Origin: Sorangium cellulosum So ce56 | GTDB taxonomy: Bacteria > Myxococcota_A > Polyangia > Polyangiales > Polyangiaceae | Assembly: GCF_000067165.1 (NCBI RefSeq) | Contig: NC_010162.1 | Span: 1,116,001-1,180,000 of the forward strand | DNA: 64,000 nt | Direction of reading: 5' to 3' | Shown here: positions 25,192 to 34,278 of the stretch, one piece after another | How positions within the stretch are numbered: position 1 is the first letter of the stretch | How the letters are laid out: every line of letters begins with the position of its first letter | Position numbers and translations under genes: made by a program | Notes under the pieces: model-generated | The model's input: only the letters and a program-made list of their open reading frames with translations | Database searches by the model: none | What the model was told of the DNA's origin: nothing

Positions 25192-25995
25192 TCAACCCTC
25201 GGCACCCGTGGTCCCGGTGTCCAACCGGGCGACCTGGCGCCTGCCGGCCATCTGGAGGATGCCCATCCAGGCGATCAAGCGGATGACCTGGTAGCCCGGG
25301 TCGATCTCGAACCAGCGCACCGCGAAGCTCGGGCTCTGCGGGTACTTGTGGTGGTTGTTCTGGAAGAGCTCGCCGAGCGTCACGAGGTCGAGGGCGATCG
25401 TGTTGCGCGAGTCGTCGTCGCTGTTGAAGTTACGGTAACCGTAGCGGTGGCCGCACCAGTTCACGATGGCGCCGTGGAGCGGGCCCATCGTCCAGTGGAG
25501 CGGGACAAACAGGAATTGCCACCATTGCGTGGCGAAGGCGATGTAAAAGAGCGCGTAGCCCGTCCCCCACGCGAGGCGGCTGACCCACGAGTTGCCGATG
25601 CGGTCGAGCGCGCGCCACTCGGGGTAGCCGCCTAGAAAGCGCGGCTCCACCTCCGCCGTGCCGTCGCAGATGGCGTCGTAGCGCTTCGCGGTCGACAGCA
25701 TCATGGAGACTGGCTCCGCGTAGTAGCGTGGCGAGTGCGGGTCCTTCGGGGTATCGCTGTACGCGTGGTGCATGCGGTGCAAAATCGCATACGCCCGGGG
25801 CACAAGGTACGAGGAGCCCTGCGTGACGTAGGTGAGGAGATGGAAGATCCGTTCCCAGCGCTTCGACATCGTGAACATCCGATGCGAGGCGTACCGGTGC
25901 AGGAAGAAGGTCTGGAAAAAGACCGATAGCGTCGAATGGGCGATCAGGATGGCGACGAATTCCATGGCTCGCTTGTACACCCAGGTTGGGCCCAC
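25192..25995 (-). CDS. membrane fatty acid (acyl-CoA/acyl-lipid) desaturase
   Basis: 267 residues from a GTG; an ATG 30 nt further in (MEFVAILIAH) is an alternative. Three His boxes of the diiron membrane desaturases are present: HRYASH (33-38), HRMHH (73-77) and, near 212, QNNHH in place of the usual HNNHH. Hydrophobic segments surround them. It introduces a double bond into fatty acyl chains using oxygen and electrons from a ferredoxin or cytochrome; a delta-9 position is usual for this family. It is 8 kb from the PUFA synthase operon on the other strand, and both shape membrane unsaturation. Electron-donor partners are not adjacent. Confidence 0.88.
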   Translation of the reverse strand: MGPTWVYKRAMEFVAILIAHSTLSVFFQTFFLHRYASHRMFTMSKRWERIFHLLTYVTQGSSYLVPRAYAILHRMHHAYSDTPKDPHSPRYYAEPVSMMLSTAKRYDAICDGTAEVEPRFLGGYPEWRALDRIGNSWVSRLAWGTGYALFYIAFATQWWQFLFVPLHWTMGPLHGAIVNWCGHRYGYRNFNSDDDSRNTIALDLVTLGELFQNNHHKYPQSPSFAVRWFEIDPGYQVIRLIAWMGILQMAGRRQVARLDTGTTGAEG

Positions 25996-26521
25996 ATGCG
26001 GTCAGCTCACGGTCACGATTCGCGAGGTCCGTTGCCGCGTCGCTCGTGCGAGCGCGTTTTCATGCCACGCGATTTCGTCCGTGGAGGCGAGTCCGTGACG
26101 GGCGAGTTCATCGACCGGAAACAATGCTGTGCTGCCAGGCGCCGCGTCGCTCCTGCAGGTATAGCGCATCACGGCATCACGCAAGCGACGTCGCACGCCG
26201 CCTTATCACGACGAGCCGAACGTTGACCGTCAGCGGCGGCGGATCGTTCTTGACATACATGGGCGCTGCATACAGACTGTTTCAGTAAGCCATTCGAGCG
26301 TGTGCCGAAGAATTCGTCGCGCTCGGGGTCCAGGGGCCCGCAGCGGCGTCGCGCGGTGCGGGCTCATCGAGCTTGACGTGGGATAGCTCGTCCGAGCGCT
26401 CCATCGCGGCGGCGAGCTGGCGCGGCCGGCCGTCGCGCGGCGGTTCGTGCGCCGCAAGAACAGGGGGCCTCGCTGCGTCCCGCTCGTGACTGGAGCCGCG
26501 CAACCACATCGAGGTGCACGC
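25996..26521. other. divergent intergenic region between desaturase and transglutaminase genes
   Basis: 526 bp. A 64-codon minus-strand frame at 26002-26196 ends 6 nt before the desaturase GTG, but has no SD and only moderate codon bias, so I do not call it. An AT-richer patch near 26240-26290 may contain promoters. Nothing else supported. Confidence 0.45.
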
Positions 26522-27331
26522 ATGCAGATCCGCTTAGGATACGAGCTGCTCTACGAATTCCCACGACCGACGCCGGTGATCCTGACGCTGAGCGTCCACT
26601 ACTCGCGTGCATCGGATCTGGTGCGGCCCGATCACATGCTCACCAGCCCGTCGATCCCGGTCCGAGCTTACCGGGATGCCTTCGGCAACTGGTGTAGCCG
26701 TATCGTCGCGCCGGCGGGTCAGCTGAAGATCTCCGCCGACGCGGTGGTGAACGACACGGGCGCGCCGGACCGCGTCGTGACATCGGCCGAGCAACACCCC
26801 GTCGATGCGCTGCCCGAGGAGACGCTGGTGTTCTTGCTGGGCAGCCGGTACTGCGAGACGGATCGCCTGTCAGAGGCGGCATGGGACCTGTTCGGCCAGT
26901 CGCCCACCGGCTGGGGTCGCGTGCAGGCCGTCTGCGACTTCGTTCATCGGCACATCGCCTTCGGGTACGAGTTTGCGAGCCCTACCAAGACGGCAGAGGA
27001 GGTGTTCAACGATCGGAGAGGCGTCTGCAGAGATTATGCGCATCTCGCGATCGCGCTGTGCCGTTGCCTGAACGTTCCGGCTCGTTACTGCACCGGCTAC
27101 CTGGGCGACATCGGCGTACCTCCTCCCCACGGAACGATGGACTTCTCCGGCTGGTTCGAGGCCTATCTCGGTGGCGAGTGGCATACGTTCGACGCGCGCA
27201 ACAACGTGCCTCGCATCGGGCGCGTGCTGATCGCCCGCGGGCGCGATGCCGCCGACGTGGCGATCACCACAACCTTCGGCGAGAACACGTTGCGGAGCTT
27301 CCGCGTCTGGACGGATGAGGTTGTGGGCTAG
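26522..27331 (+). CDS. transglutaminase-like cysteine protein
   Basis: 269 residues. The C-terminal half is a transglutaminase-like (papain-fold) domain with catalytic Cys near 169 in RRGVCRDYAHLAIALCR, His near 221 and Asp near 224 in EWHTFDARNN. The N-terminal part is a beta-rich domain common in this bacterial group. Relatives act as proteases, amidases or transglutaminases; the reaction here cannot be specified. There is no signal peptide, so it is cytoplasmic. It appears to be a single gene, with 526 bp upstream and about 290 bp downstream before the next gene. Confidence 0.88.
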   Translation: MQIRLGYELLYEFPRPTPVILTLSVHYSRASDLVRPDHMLTSPSIPVRAYRDAFGNWCSRIVAPAGQLKISADAVVNDTGAPDRVVTSAEQHPVDALPEETLVFLLGSRYCETDRLSEAAWDLFGQSPTGWGRVQAVCDFVHRHIAFGYEFASPTKTAEEVFNDRRGVCRDYAHLAIALCRCLNVPARYCTGYLGDIGVPPPHGTMDFSGWFEAYLGGEWHTFDARNNVPRIGRVLIARGRDAADVAITTTFGENTLRSFRVWTDEVVG

Positions 27332-27624
27332 CTCCGCCCGGGGCAGCCTCGCGCGGTGGCCGCGCTCATCGGGGCGGTGAGGGTGCTCGTCGTGAGCTCG
27401 CTCCAAGGCGCCGCAGCGCTGCCTTCTTCGACCGCCGCCAGAGCGATATGAAGGCGCTGCACCGCCGCGAATGTCGTCGATGCAGGAGACGGCGGTGTGC
27501 AACTTGGACGATCGGGTGGTGTGGTGATGGCGTCATGGCATTGAGGCCGCCTCGGTGCGTCCGGCCGCTTGAGGCGAGTCGGCGCACATGCCTGCTCTCG
27601 GTCAGCGTGGTAGTCTGCGCGCCT

Positions 27625-28974
27625 ATGGACAACGCGCAGGGCGACGGTATCGATGAAGGAGACTGGGGACGACTTCACGTCACGCGCGCCTGCTGTGGTG
27701 CAGGCGTTTGCAGGAACTTCGCTCCAGAGCTCCTGGGCGAGGTCGCGCCCGCGCACTGGGGAGCCATGGACGGCGACGTCCGGCGCCGCGGCCCCGCCGT
27801 GCTCGCGGGCACCTATGAGGAAGGGGCCTTCACCGGCATCCTGCGCCAGCCCCGGAGCCGGGCCGACCTCGAGGCGGCGCGCTCGGCGGTCGCCGCCTGT
27901 CCCGTCCACGCCTTGCGCCTCCGATCGCCGCCGCCATCCGGCGCGCGGCCCGGCGCGGTCGGCGCCCCGTTCCGCGCCTGGCCGCGCCGCATCGAAGAGG
28001 ATGTCTGGGCCCTCGGCCACCCCGCGCGCGAGAACGCGGGCGCGACGGCCTACTTCATCGAGCGCCCCGGCGGCGGCGTGCTCGTCGACCTGCCGAGCCC
28101 GACCGAGGCCGTCTTCCGTTTCCTCGAAGAGCGCGGCGGCGTGCGGTGGATCTTCCTCACCCACCGTGACCACACCGCGCACCACGCCGAGTTCGCGGCC
28201 CGCTTCCCTGGGTGTCGCCGCGTCCTCGCCGCCGCGGACGTGAACCCGCGCGGCGCCGGGCGCAATCCGGCCACCTCCGAGGTGGAGATCCAGCTCAGCG
28301 ACCGCCTCGAGCCCATGACCCTCGACGGCTCGCCGCTCGCCGACAGCGACCTCGCCGGCGCCGAGCTCGCCGTGCTCTCGCAGCCCGGCCACACAGCGGG
28401 CTCGATGTGCCTGCTGTACCGGGGCCGCTTCCTGTTCACCGGCGACCACCTGGCCTACTCGCGCCGCATCGGCCAGATGATGGCGTTCCGGCTCCAGTGC
28501 TGGAACGACTGGGAGCGTCAGATCCGCTCCGTTCGCCGCCTGGTCGCGCTGGCGGGCGCTGGCCACCTCCGCTTCGCGTGGCTCCTGCCCGGCCATGGCG
28601 AATGGCACCGACTCGAAGGCGACGGCGGCGCTCCCGCGGCGGCCGCCGAGCTCGGGCGGGCGCTCGCGTGGATGGAGCGGCAAGCGCCTGGCCACGTCCC
28701 TTTCTTCCGGTTCATCCCCTGGCTGCAGAGCCGCTCGTACCCCGGCACCCGCCTCGCGCGCGCGGTGCACGCGATCGGCGGCGATGGCCCCGGGAGCGAG
28801 GCCTGGGTGCTGCCGCGCGCCGCCCGCCCGTACCTGCCCGATTACCGGCCGGAGAAGGCCGCCGCCGCGTGGCTGCGGGTCTCCCTGGTCGCCGTGACGG
28901 CGCTCGGGGCCGCGGCGGCCGCCGCCCGGCTCGCCGCGCGCGCGGCGGGGGCGGTCGCGAAGAGGGGGGCGTGA
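27625..28974 (+). CDS. ferredoxin-like / metallo-beta-lactamase fusion protein
   Basis: 449 residues. Residues about 15-95 read as a single-cluster ferredoxin: ACCGAGVC, then APELLG, and a closing AACPVHAL near 90. Residues about 120-340 are a metallo-beta-lactamase fold with THRDHTAHH near 179-185, GHTAGS near 254, a GDH near 272 and LPGHGEW. The C-terminus ends in a hydrophobic Ala/Leu helix that could anchor it to the membrane. The usual first HxHxDH is altered (HRDH). This fits a hydrolase or a redox enzyme acting on a thioester, peroxide or persulfide; the exact role is unknown. It is convergent with the His-rich membrane protein. Confidence 0.82.
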   Translation: MDNAQGDGIDEGDWGRLHVTRACCGAGVCRNFAPELLGEVAPAHWGAMDGDVRRRGPAVLAGTYEEGAFTGILRQPRSRADLEAARSAVAACPVHALRLRSPPPSGARPGAVGAPFRAWPRRIEEDVWALGHPARENAGATAYFIERPGGGVLVDLPSPTEAVFRFLEERGGVRWIFLTHRDHTAHHAEFAARFPGCRRVLAAADVNPRGAGRNPATSEVEIQLSDRLEPMTLDGSPLADSDLAGAELAVLSQPGHTAGSMCLLYRGRFLFTGDHLAYSRRIGQMMAFRLQCWNDWERQIRSVRRLVALAGAGHLRFAWLLPGHGEWHRLEGDGGAPAAAAELGRALAWMERQAPGHVPFFRFIPWLQSRSYPGTRLARAVHAIGGDGPGSEAWVLPRAARPYLPDYRPEKAAAAWLRVSLVAVTALGAAAAAARLAARAAGAVAKRGA

Positions 28975-28982
28975 AGCGGCGG

Positions 28983-29009
28983 CCGGCGCTCCGATCTTCG
29001 CAGCGCCGG
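28983..29009. terminator. hairpin between convergent genes
   Basis: CCGGCGCT and AGCGCCGG pair around an 11-nt loop, 8 nt after the stop of the ferredoxin/lactamase fusion and 39 nt before the convergent stop. No T-run. Confidence 0.35.
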
Positions 29010-29047
29010 GGCAGGGGATCGAGGCGCCGCCGCGCCGGCCTGCGCGC

Positions 29048-30226
29048 TCAGCCGGCCGCGCCGCCTCGGTCGTCCTGTCGCAGGAGATACGCTGTCTCGG
29101 GGTTCTCCCGGCGCCAGATCACGTTGTCCATGAAATAGTGGTGGATGTTCACGAACACGAAGACGGCCGCGAAGTACGGCGTCGGGCCCAGGTCCGACAT
29201 CGCTTCGCCGTCGCTCGAGCTCAGCACGAGCGCGCCGTGCGCGCCATCGAGGAGCGCGGGCGCGCCGCGGAACACGACCCACCCGAGGCCGACGGCGGTC
29301 GCCGCCAGGATCCCGAGGCGCAAGCCGGTAGGGCGCCCGAACAGCGGCGGGCCCTCGGCGTCGCGCGCCTCGTTCCGCTTCATGAGCCAGACGAAATACA
29401 GATACTGAACGGAGTGGAGCGCCGGGATCACGTACACCATGAGCCGGTCGAGGCTCGAGTAGACCGTCCAGAGCCAGATCGTGATGAGGAAACCGGCCAG
29501 CGGCGCGAGCGGCGGCAGGCGCCGCTCCATGCGCCACCTGCGCGCGAGCACCCAGAGCAGCGCGAGCGCGCTGAGCCCGAACGCGAGCCCGGTGACGGGC
29601 TCGAGCGCCGGCGGGTGCGCGAGCGACGTGTAGACCACGCCTTTCTCCTCGACCTCCCTGCCTGGATCCGCCGGGCTCGCCCACGCGTACGCCCAGGCCG
29701 CGAAGCAGTGCGCGAGGATCACCTTGCGCTCCAGGGGACCGAACCGGAACCCACGCCGCGCCGAGAGCACCGTCAGCACGCCGAAGCCCTGCTTCACGTA
29801 GTGCCAGCCCACCAGGAGGAACATGAGCTGGATCATGAAGCCCATGGACCGCGCCGAGCCGGTCGAGAGCGCCCCGATCGCCCACGCGAGCAGCGCGGCC
29901 GGGACCAGGAGGCCGGCCAGGATGTAGCGGGCCCGCTGCGCCGGGGCGAACGCGCCGCCGAACGCGCGGCGCCTCGCGTCCTTGTAGAACAGCAGGTACG
30001 TCACCGCGAAGTGAGGATCGTTGATCACGGACGCGGCGTGGAACGTCAGGAAGCCGATCGCGAGCTCCGCCGCGTCGAGCCCGACGGCCCGGCGGGCGAG
30101 CCACGCGAGCGGGAAGAGCACGAGCGTCGCGCCCCCGACGAGCAGGAACTCGGCGAGCTGGGCGCGCAACGCGGCTCGGCGCGGCGTCGCGACCGGGACT
30201 GGCAGCGTCGCGCCCGCGCTGGTCAT
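29048..30226 (-). CDS. polytopic membrane protein with conserved His motifs, unknown
   Basis: 392 residues and about eight to ten hydrophobic helices. I do not recognise the family with certainty. His residues sit at helix ends in recurring contexts: NDPHFAVTYLLFY, GWHYVKQGFG, PALHSVQYLYFVW and NIHHYFMDNVIWR. The pattern suggests a membrane metal site (perhaps diiron, as in desaturases, hydroxylases or Brp/Blh carotenoid cleavage enzymes), but this is inference. The start ATG gives MTSAGATLPVPV; no clear SD. An AT-rich repeat region follows on its upstream side. Confidence 0.72.
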   Translation of the reverse strand: MTSAGATLPVPVATPRRAALRAQLAEFLLVGGATLVLFPLAWLARRAVGLDAAELAIGFLTFHAASVINDPHFAVTYLLFYKDARRRAFGGAFAPAQRARYILAGLLVPAALLAWAIGALSTGSARSMGFMIQLMFLLVGWHYVKQGFGVLTVLSARRGFRFGPLERKVILAHCFAAWAYAWASPADPGREVEEKGVVYTSLAHPPALEPVTGLAFGLSALALLWVLARRWRMERRLPPLAPLAGFLITIWLWTVYSSLDRLMVYVIPALHSVQYLYFVWLMKRNEARDAEGPPLFGRPTGLRLGILAATAVGLGWVVFRGAPALLDGAHGALVLSSSDGEAMSDLGPTPYFAAVFVFVNIHHYFMDNVIWRRENPETAYLLRQDDRGGAAG

Positions 30227-30363
30227 GCGCCGAAGCTACCACACAGGGGCGCCCGTACGGCGCGCGCCGCAGATCGAGCTCCGGCCCGAGGGCGAGCTTG
30301 ATGCGGTGCGCTGTCGGCTCGAGGGGGGTCGCGGGGCGCCGTGGCCTCCCTCCCTCTTCGATC

Positions 30364-30429
30364 AATAAATGACGAGAGCTCTCGTCACAAATAAATGATA
30401 GATCGCTCGCCGCAAATAAATGACAGATC
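30364..30429. repeat. three AT-rich direct repeats with an embedded palindrome
   Basis: ATAAATGA occurs at 30365-30372, 30391-30398 and 30416-30423, spaced 26 and 25 bp. The last two copies extend to AAATAAATGAtAGATC and AAATAAATGAcAGATC. Between copies one and two lies the perfect 16-bp palindrome GACGAGAGCTCTCGTC (30371-30386). The region is upstream of both the His-rich membrane protein gene and the gene at 30499, so it may be an iteron-like regulator site. Confidence 0.6.
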
Positions 30430-30498
30430 CGATGTCGCGCCGACGCCGGCGGCATCGAGGGCGTTCGGCGCGAAGCGGGCGCCGCTCCTCGTCCAGCT

Positions 30499-31278
30499 GT
30501 GCTATTCCGCGATCATGCGGAGTCGATCGTGAGCCTGGGCGACCTGGTCGACGACGTCCCCGAGGACCCGCTCATCACCGGCGCGGTCCGGCGCGCGCTC
30601 GTCGCCTATGGGGCGGTCCTCCCCGCAGATGTCCTCCGTGACGTCGAGATGCTCGCCACGAGGACGCTGTTCGTGCACCCGCTCGGGATCTCGTTCGTCG
30701 CCCGGCTCGCCCCCGGGATCCGCGTCGAGGTGGACATGGGCGACGACCTCGCCGAGCAGGCGCAGCAGGGGTTCGCGGTCGGCGAGATCATGATCTCGAT
30801 GATGCGCGTGCTCCGCAGGCGGTCGCGCGAGCGGGGCGAGCGTCGCTTCTTGATGCCCGAGACGCCGATGCTCATGCTGCAAGCGTTCCTGGGCTACTTC
30901 AGCCCGGACCCGGCGCTCTGGACGATGGGCGACGACGCCGTGCGCGGCGCGCTGGATCGCCTCTGCGAGGCCGTCGTCGGCCTGTTCTTCACGGGCCTCG
31001 TCGTCGATGTGCTGGAGAGCCCCTCGTCGCTCGACGACTGGGGGGAGACCGGCCGCGCGCTCTCCGCGGTGCTGCCGGCCATGACCGCGGCGCTTCACGG
31101 CGCGAGGGCCCGGCTGTCCAGGCGCGACCGGCACGCGCTGGAGACCTACGACGCCTGCGGCTGGGATGCGGCGCGGCTCGAGCGCCGGCTGGGCGGCGGC
31201 CCGGAGCCCGCCCGGCCGGCGTTCTTCGCCCTGGGCGCGGCGCTCGCCGCGGAGCTCCGCGCCTCGCCGGCGAGCTGA
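30499..31278 (+). CDS. hypothetical protein, unknown
   Basis: 259 residues from a GTG; a second in-frame GTG at 30529 is equally possible and neither has a clear SD. No family recognised. It is acidic and mostly helical with no signal peptide (for example AEQAQQGFAVGEIMISMMRVLRR and VGLFFTGLVVDVLE). Its stop lies 33 nt from the convergent stop of the hybrid kinase; the palindrome GAGCGCGCGCTC falls in that gap. The AT-rich repeats upstream are the only regulatory hint. Confidence 0.68.
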   Translation: MLFRDHAESIVSLGDLVDDVPEDPLITGAVRRALVAYGAVLPADVLRDVEMLATRTLFVHPLGISFVARLAPGIRVEVDMGDDLAEQAQQGFAVGEIMISMMRVLRRRSRERGERRFLMPETPMLMLQAFLGYFSPDPALWTMGDDAVRGALDRLCEAVVGLFFTGLVVDVLESPSSLDDWGETGRALSAVLPAMTAALHGARARLSRRDRHALETYDACGWDAARLERRLGGGPEPARPAFFALGAALAAELRASPAS

Positions 31279-31311
31279 CCCCGCGTGGTCGTGAGCGCGC
31301 GCTCCCTCGCC

Positions 31312-33933
31312 TCACTCCGCCCCTTCCGTTTGCCGCGCGGGCAGCCACATGCGCACCGTCGTGCCCTCGCCCGGCGCGCTCTCGATACGGATGCTGCCCT
31401 GGTGCTCCTCGATGAACCGGTGCGTCAGCGACAGCCCGAGCCCTGTCCCTTGCCCGGGCGGCTTCGTCGTGAAGAACGGCTCGAAGATGCGGCTCAGGTC
31501 CTCGGCGCGGATGCCGCAGCCGTGGTCGTGCACGTCGATCTCCACGCCGTGGATGTCCCCGCGCGGCCGCGGGCGAGCCTCGACCACCACGGCGCTGCCG
31601 TGCGGGCTGGCGTCGAGCGCATTGCCTATCACGTTGAGCAAGGCCGACTCGAGCTGCGATGCATTGACGAGCACCTCGGGCAGCGCCGATGAGTTGCCGT
31701 CCGTCTCGAGGTGGACCCTGCGCTCGCGCGCCCGCGGCGCGGACAGGTCGACAGCGCGGCGGAGCGCCGCGCGCACGTCGCACGGCTCCCGGCCGATCGG
31801 CTTGCCGCGCGCGTACTCGAGCAGCGCCGTCACGAGATCCGAGCACCGGATCGCCTGCCGCTCGATGGTGCCGAGCGCCTTCAGGAGCGAGGCCTCGTCG
31901 GGCAGGCCGTGCCCCTTCCGGTGCCGCCTGAGCAGCAGCTGGGCGTTCATCAGGATGGCCGACACCGGGTTGTTCATCTCGTGCGACAGCCCCGCCACCA
32001 GCGTCCCTATCGCCGCCATCTTGCCCGCCTGGAGCAGCTCCTGCTGCGCCTCCGAGAGCTGCTCCAGCGCCGCCGCGAGCTCGTCGTTCTTCGCCGCGAG
32101 CTCCAGATAGGCGCGGTGCAGCCGCTCCGCGGCGCGGACTCGCGCCCTGAGCTCCAGGGGGTCGAACGGCTTGCTCATGTACTCGTCGGCGCCGACGTCG
32201 AGCCCCCCCACGGCCTCCGCGCCGCTCGCCCTCGCCGTCAAGAGGAGGACAGGGATGTCCCGGAGCGCGGGATCCCCCTTGAGCCGCCTGACCAGCTCGA
32301 ATCCGTCCATCTCCGGCATCATCACGTCCGAGACGATGACATTGGGCCGCTTCGCCGCGATCGACTCGAGCGCTTCCCGGCCGTTCGTCGCCAGGACGAT
32401 CTCGTGTCCGGCCGACAGGATGTCCGCCAGGTACGATCTCATGTCCGGGTTGTCTTCCACCACGAGCACGCGCGGCCCCTCCGCGCCGCCGCCGGCGCCG
32501 GGCGCGCCTGCGGCGGGCGCCGGGGGCACCTCGAAGCCGCGGAGGTTGACGGACGACGGGGGAGGCTCGGAGGTGCCCGCGCCGTCGAGCGATCGCGGCG
32601 GCTCGGGCGCGGCGGTCGCCCGCCGCGCTGCCAGGAAATCCGCGGCGCGCGGGAGCCGCACGAAGAAGCGAGAGCCGACCCCGGGCTCGCTCTCCACGCC
32701 GACCGCGCCGCCCATGAGCTCCGTGAGCTCCTTGGCCAGCGACAGCCCGATCCCCGTCCCCTCGTGCTTTCGCGTCGCCGAGGCGTCGATCTGCTGAAAC
32801 CGTTGAAAGAGCAGGTGTCTCCTGTCCGCCGGGATGCCAGGGCCGGTGTCCTCGACCGAGAGCTCGAACAGACCATCGAGCGCCCGCAGGTCGACGGTGA
32901 CGCGCCCGCCAGGCGGGGTAAACTTCAGCGCGTTGCCCAGCAGGTTGAGCGCGATCTTCTCGAGCTTGCGCCGATCGGCGGGGACCCTCCGCAGCTCGGG
33001 ATCCACGCGAATCGAGAGATCGAGCCCGCCGCGCGCCGCCGCCGGGCGAGCCTCCTCCACCATGTCCGAGACGAGCTCTCCGACGTCGACGGCCTCCCAG
33101 TCGATCTGCATCTTGCCGGCCTCGATCTTCTGATGATCCAGGACATCGTCGACCAGCCGGCGGAGCCGCCGCCCGCTGCGCTGGATGAGCTCGAGGTCCG
33201 CCCGCACCCGCGGCGAGAGCGGTTCGTCCCGGCTCGACAGGAGCGACTCGAGCGGTCCGAGGATGAGGGAGAGCGGCGTCCGGAGCTCGTGGCTCATCAC
33301 GGTGAGGAACTCTCCCTTTGCGCAGGCCGCGGCGTCCGCCGCCTCCTTGGCCTTCTGGAGCTCGATCTCCATCCGTTTGCGCTCGGTGATGTCCGCGTAG
33401 ATCCCGAGGATCCCCGTCACCTCGCCCCGTTCGTCGCGGATGGGCACCTTGCTGGTGAGCAGGAACCGCTGCTCGCCGTCCGGGCGCAGCAGCGGCTCCT
33501 CGACGTCGAGGATCGGGGTGCCACCCTCCATGACCTCCCGGTCGATGCGCACGAAGCACTCCGCGTTCTTGCTGCCCCATACGTCGAAATCGGTCTTGCC
33601 GACGAGGTTCTCCAGCACCTTCGTGTTGGTGTCGTTGAGGAAGTTCTGATTTCCCCCGAGAAACCGTCCGTGACGGTCTTTCCAGAAGATGGCATGGGGG
33701 ACGTTGGCGATGACGTACTTGAGCACCGCCTGCTGATGGTCGAGGGGCTCCGGCGTCCATTCCTGCGCGGCGGTGCCAGTCGGGGCCTCGTCCGGCGGCG
33801 CCACACGGGGTGTCCGCGCGCGTGCTTCGCGCGTGCGACGGGCCGCGAGGAGCCTGCTGATCTTGGCAGAGAGGCGGTAGAGACGTCTCATCGTCGTATC
33901 GTCACAGGAGCATAAGGCGAGCGCGGGCGACAT
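31312..33933 (-). CDS. hybrid histidine kinase: PAS-transmitter-receiver-transmitter
   Basis: 873 residues from the ATG preceded by AGCAGG; an ATG 42 nt further in (MRRLYRLSAK) is possible. There is no membrane helix. A PAS domain with PAC (about 70-190) is followed by a first HisKA (phospho-His near 215, MSHELRTPLS) and its ATPase (NALKFTP, DTGPGI, GTGIGL). A receiver follows, with Asp near 535 (VSDVMMPEMDG) and Lys in SKPFDP. A short coiled coil leads to a second HisKA (His near 650, LSHEMNNPVSA) and second ATPase (NALDASP, DHGCGI, GTGLGLSL). Two full transmitters in one chain suggest an internal phosphorelay or two inputs onto one receiver. It is divergent from the pfa operon across about 470 bp. 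Confidence 0.9.
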   Translation of the reverse strand: MSPALALCSCDDTTMRRLYRLSAKISRLLAARRTREARARTPRVAPPDEAPTGTAAQEWTPEPLDHQQAVLKYVIANVPHAIFWKDRHGRFLGGNQNFLNDTNTKVLENLVGKTDFDVWGSKNAECFVRIDREVMEGGTPILDVEEPLLRPDGEQRFLLTSKVPIRDERGEVTGILGIYADITERKRMEIELQKAKEAADAAACAKGEFLTVMSHELRTPLSLILGPLESLLSSRDEPLSPRVRADLELIQRSGRRLRRLVDDVLDHQKIEAGKMQIDWEAVDVGELVSDMVEEARPAAARGGLDLSIRVDPELRRVPADRRKLEKIALNLLGNALKFTPPGGRVTVDLRALDGLFELSVEDTGPGIPADRRHLLFQRFQQIDASATRKHEGTGIGLSLAKELTELMGGAVGVESEPGVGSRFFVRLPRAADFLAARRATAAPEPPRSLDGAGTSEPPPSSVNLRGFEVPPAPAAGAPGAGGGAEGPRVLVVEDNPDMRSYLADILSAGHEIVLATNGREALESIAAKRPNVIVSDVMMPEMDGFELVRRLKGDPALRDIPVLLLTARASGAEAVGGLDVGADEYMSKPFDPLELRARVRAAERLHRAYLELAAKNDELAAALEQLSEAQQELLQAGKMAAIGTLVAGLSHEMNNPVSAILMNAQLLLRRHRKGHGLPDEASLLKALGTIERQAIRCSDLVTALLEYARGKPIGREPCDVRAALRRAVDLSAPRARERRVHLETDGNSSALPEVLVNASQLESALLNVIGNALDASPHGSAVVVEARPRPRGDIHGVEIDVHDHGCGIRAEDLSRIFEPFFTTKPPGQGTGLGLSLTHRFIEEHQGSIRIESAPGEGTTVRMWLPARQTEGAE

Positions 33934-34159
33934 CAAACCTGCTCAGCACCGGGACGCCGCGGTCGAGCGCGGGCGGTCGTGTAAAAATGACACCCGAGCA
34001 GGCAGGCGCGTCGGATCCGCCGCTCACCTCGCCGCCGGGCGCTGTGGTAGCGCCCGGTGTCGGTCCCGTCGAGCCCTCCCGGCGGCGCTGGCCTGCGCGT
34101 CGCTGGCCTCGTCGCACAGGCCCTGAACGCCACCAGCCCTGCACCGGCGCCCGCGCGGT

Positions 34160-34210
34160 GAGCGCCGCGCTGCGGTGAGCGTCGCGCTGCGGTGCGCGCC
34201 GCGCTGCGGT
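34160..34210. repeat. three 17-bp tandem repeats upstream of pfa1
   Basis: Units at 34160-34176, 34177-34193 and 34194-34210 share GxGCGxCGCGCTGCGGT. They lie about 200 bp before the pfa1 start in non-coding DNA. Confidence 0.65.
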
Positions 34211-34278
34211 GCGCGTGACAGTCACGAAACAAAGGCGCGGTGCGTCACGAGGGCGCGTCAGGCGCAGAGGAGCCGAGG

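Noticed and set aside
26002..26196. Possible 64-codon gene directly upstream of the desaturase
   Set aside because: No SD, moderate codon bias and no similarity recognised; position alone is not enough.
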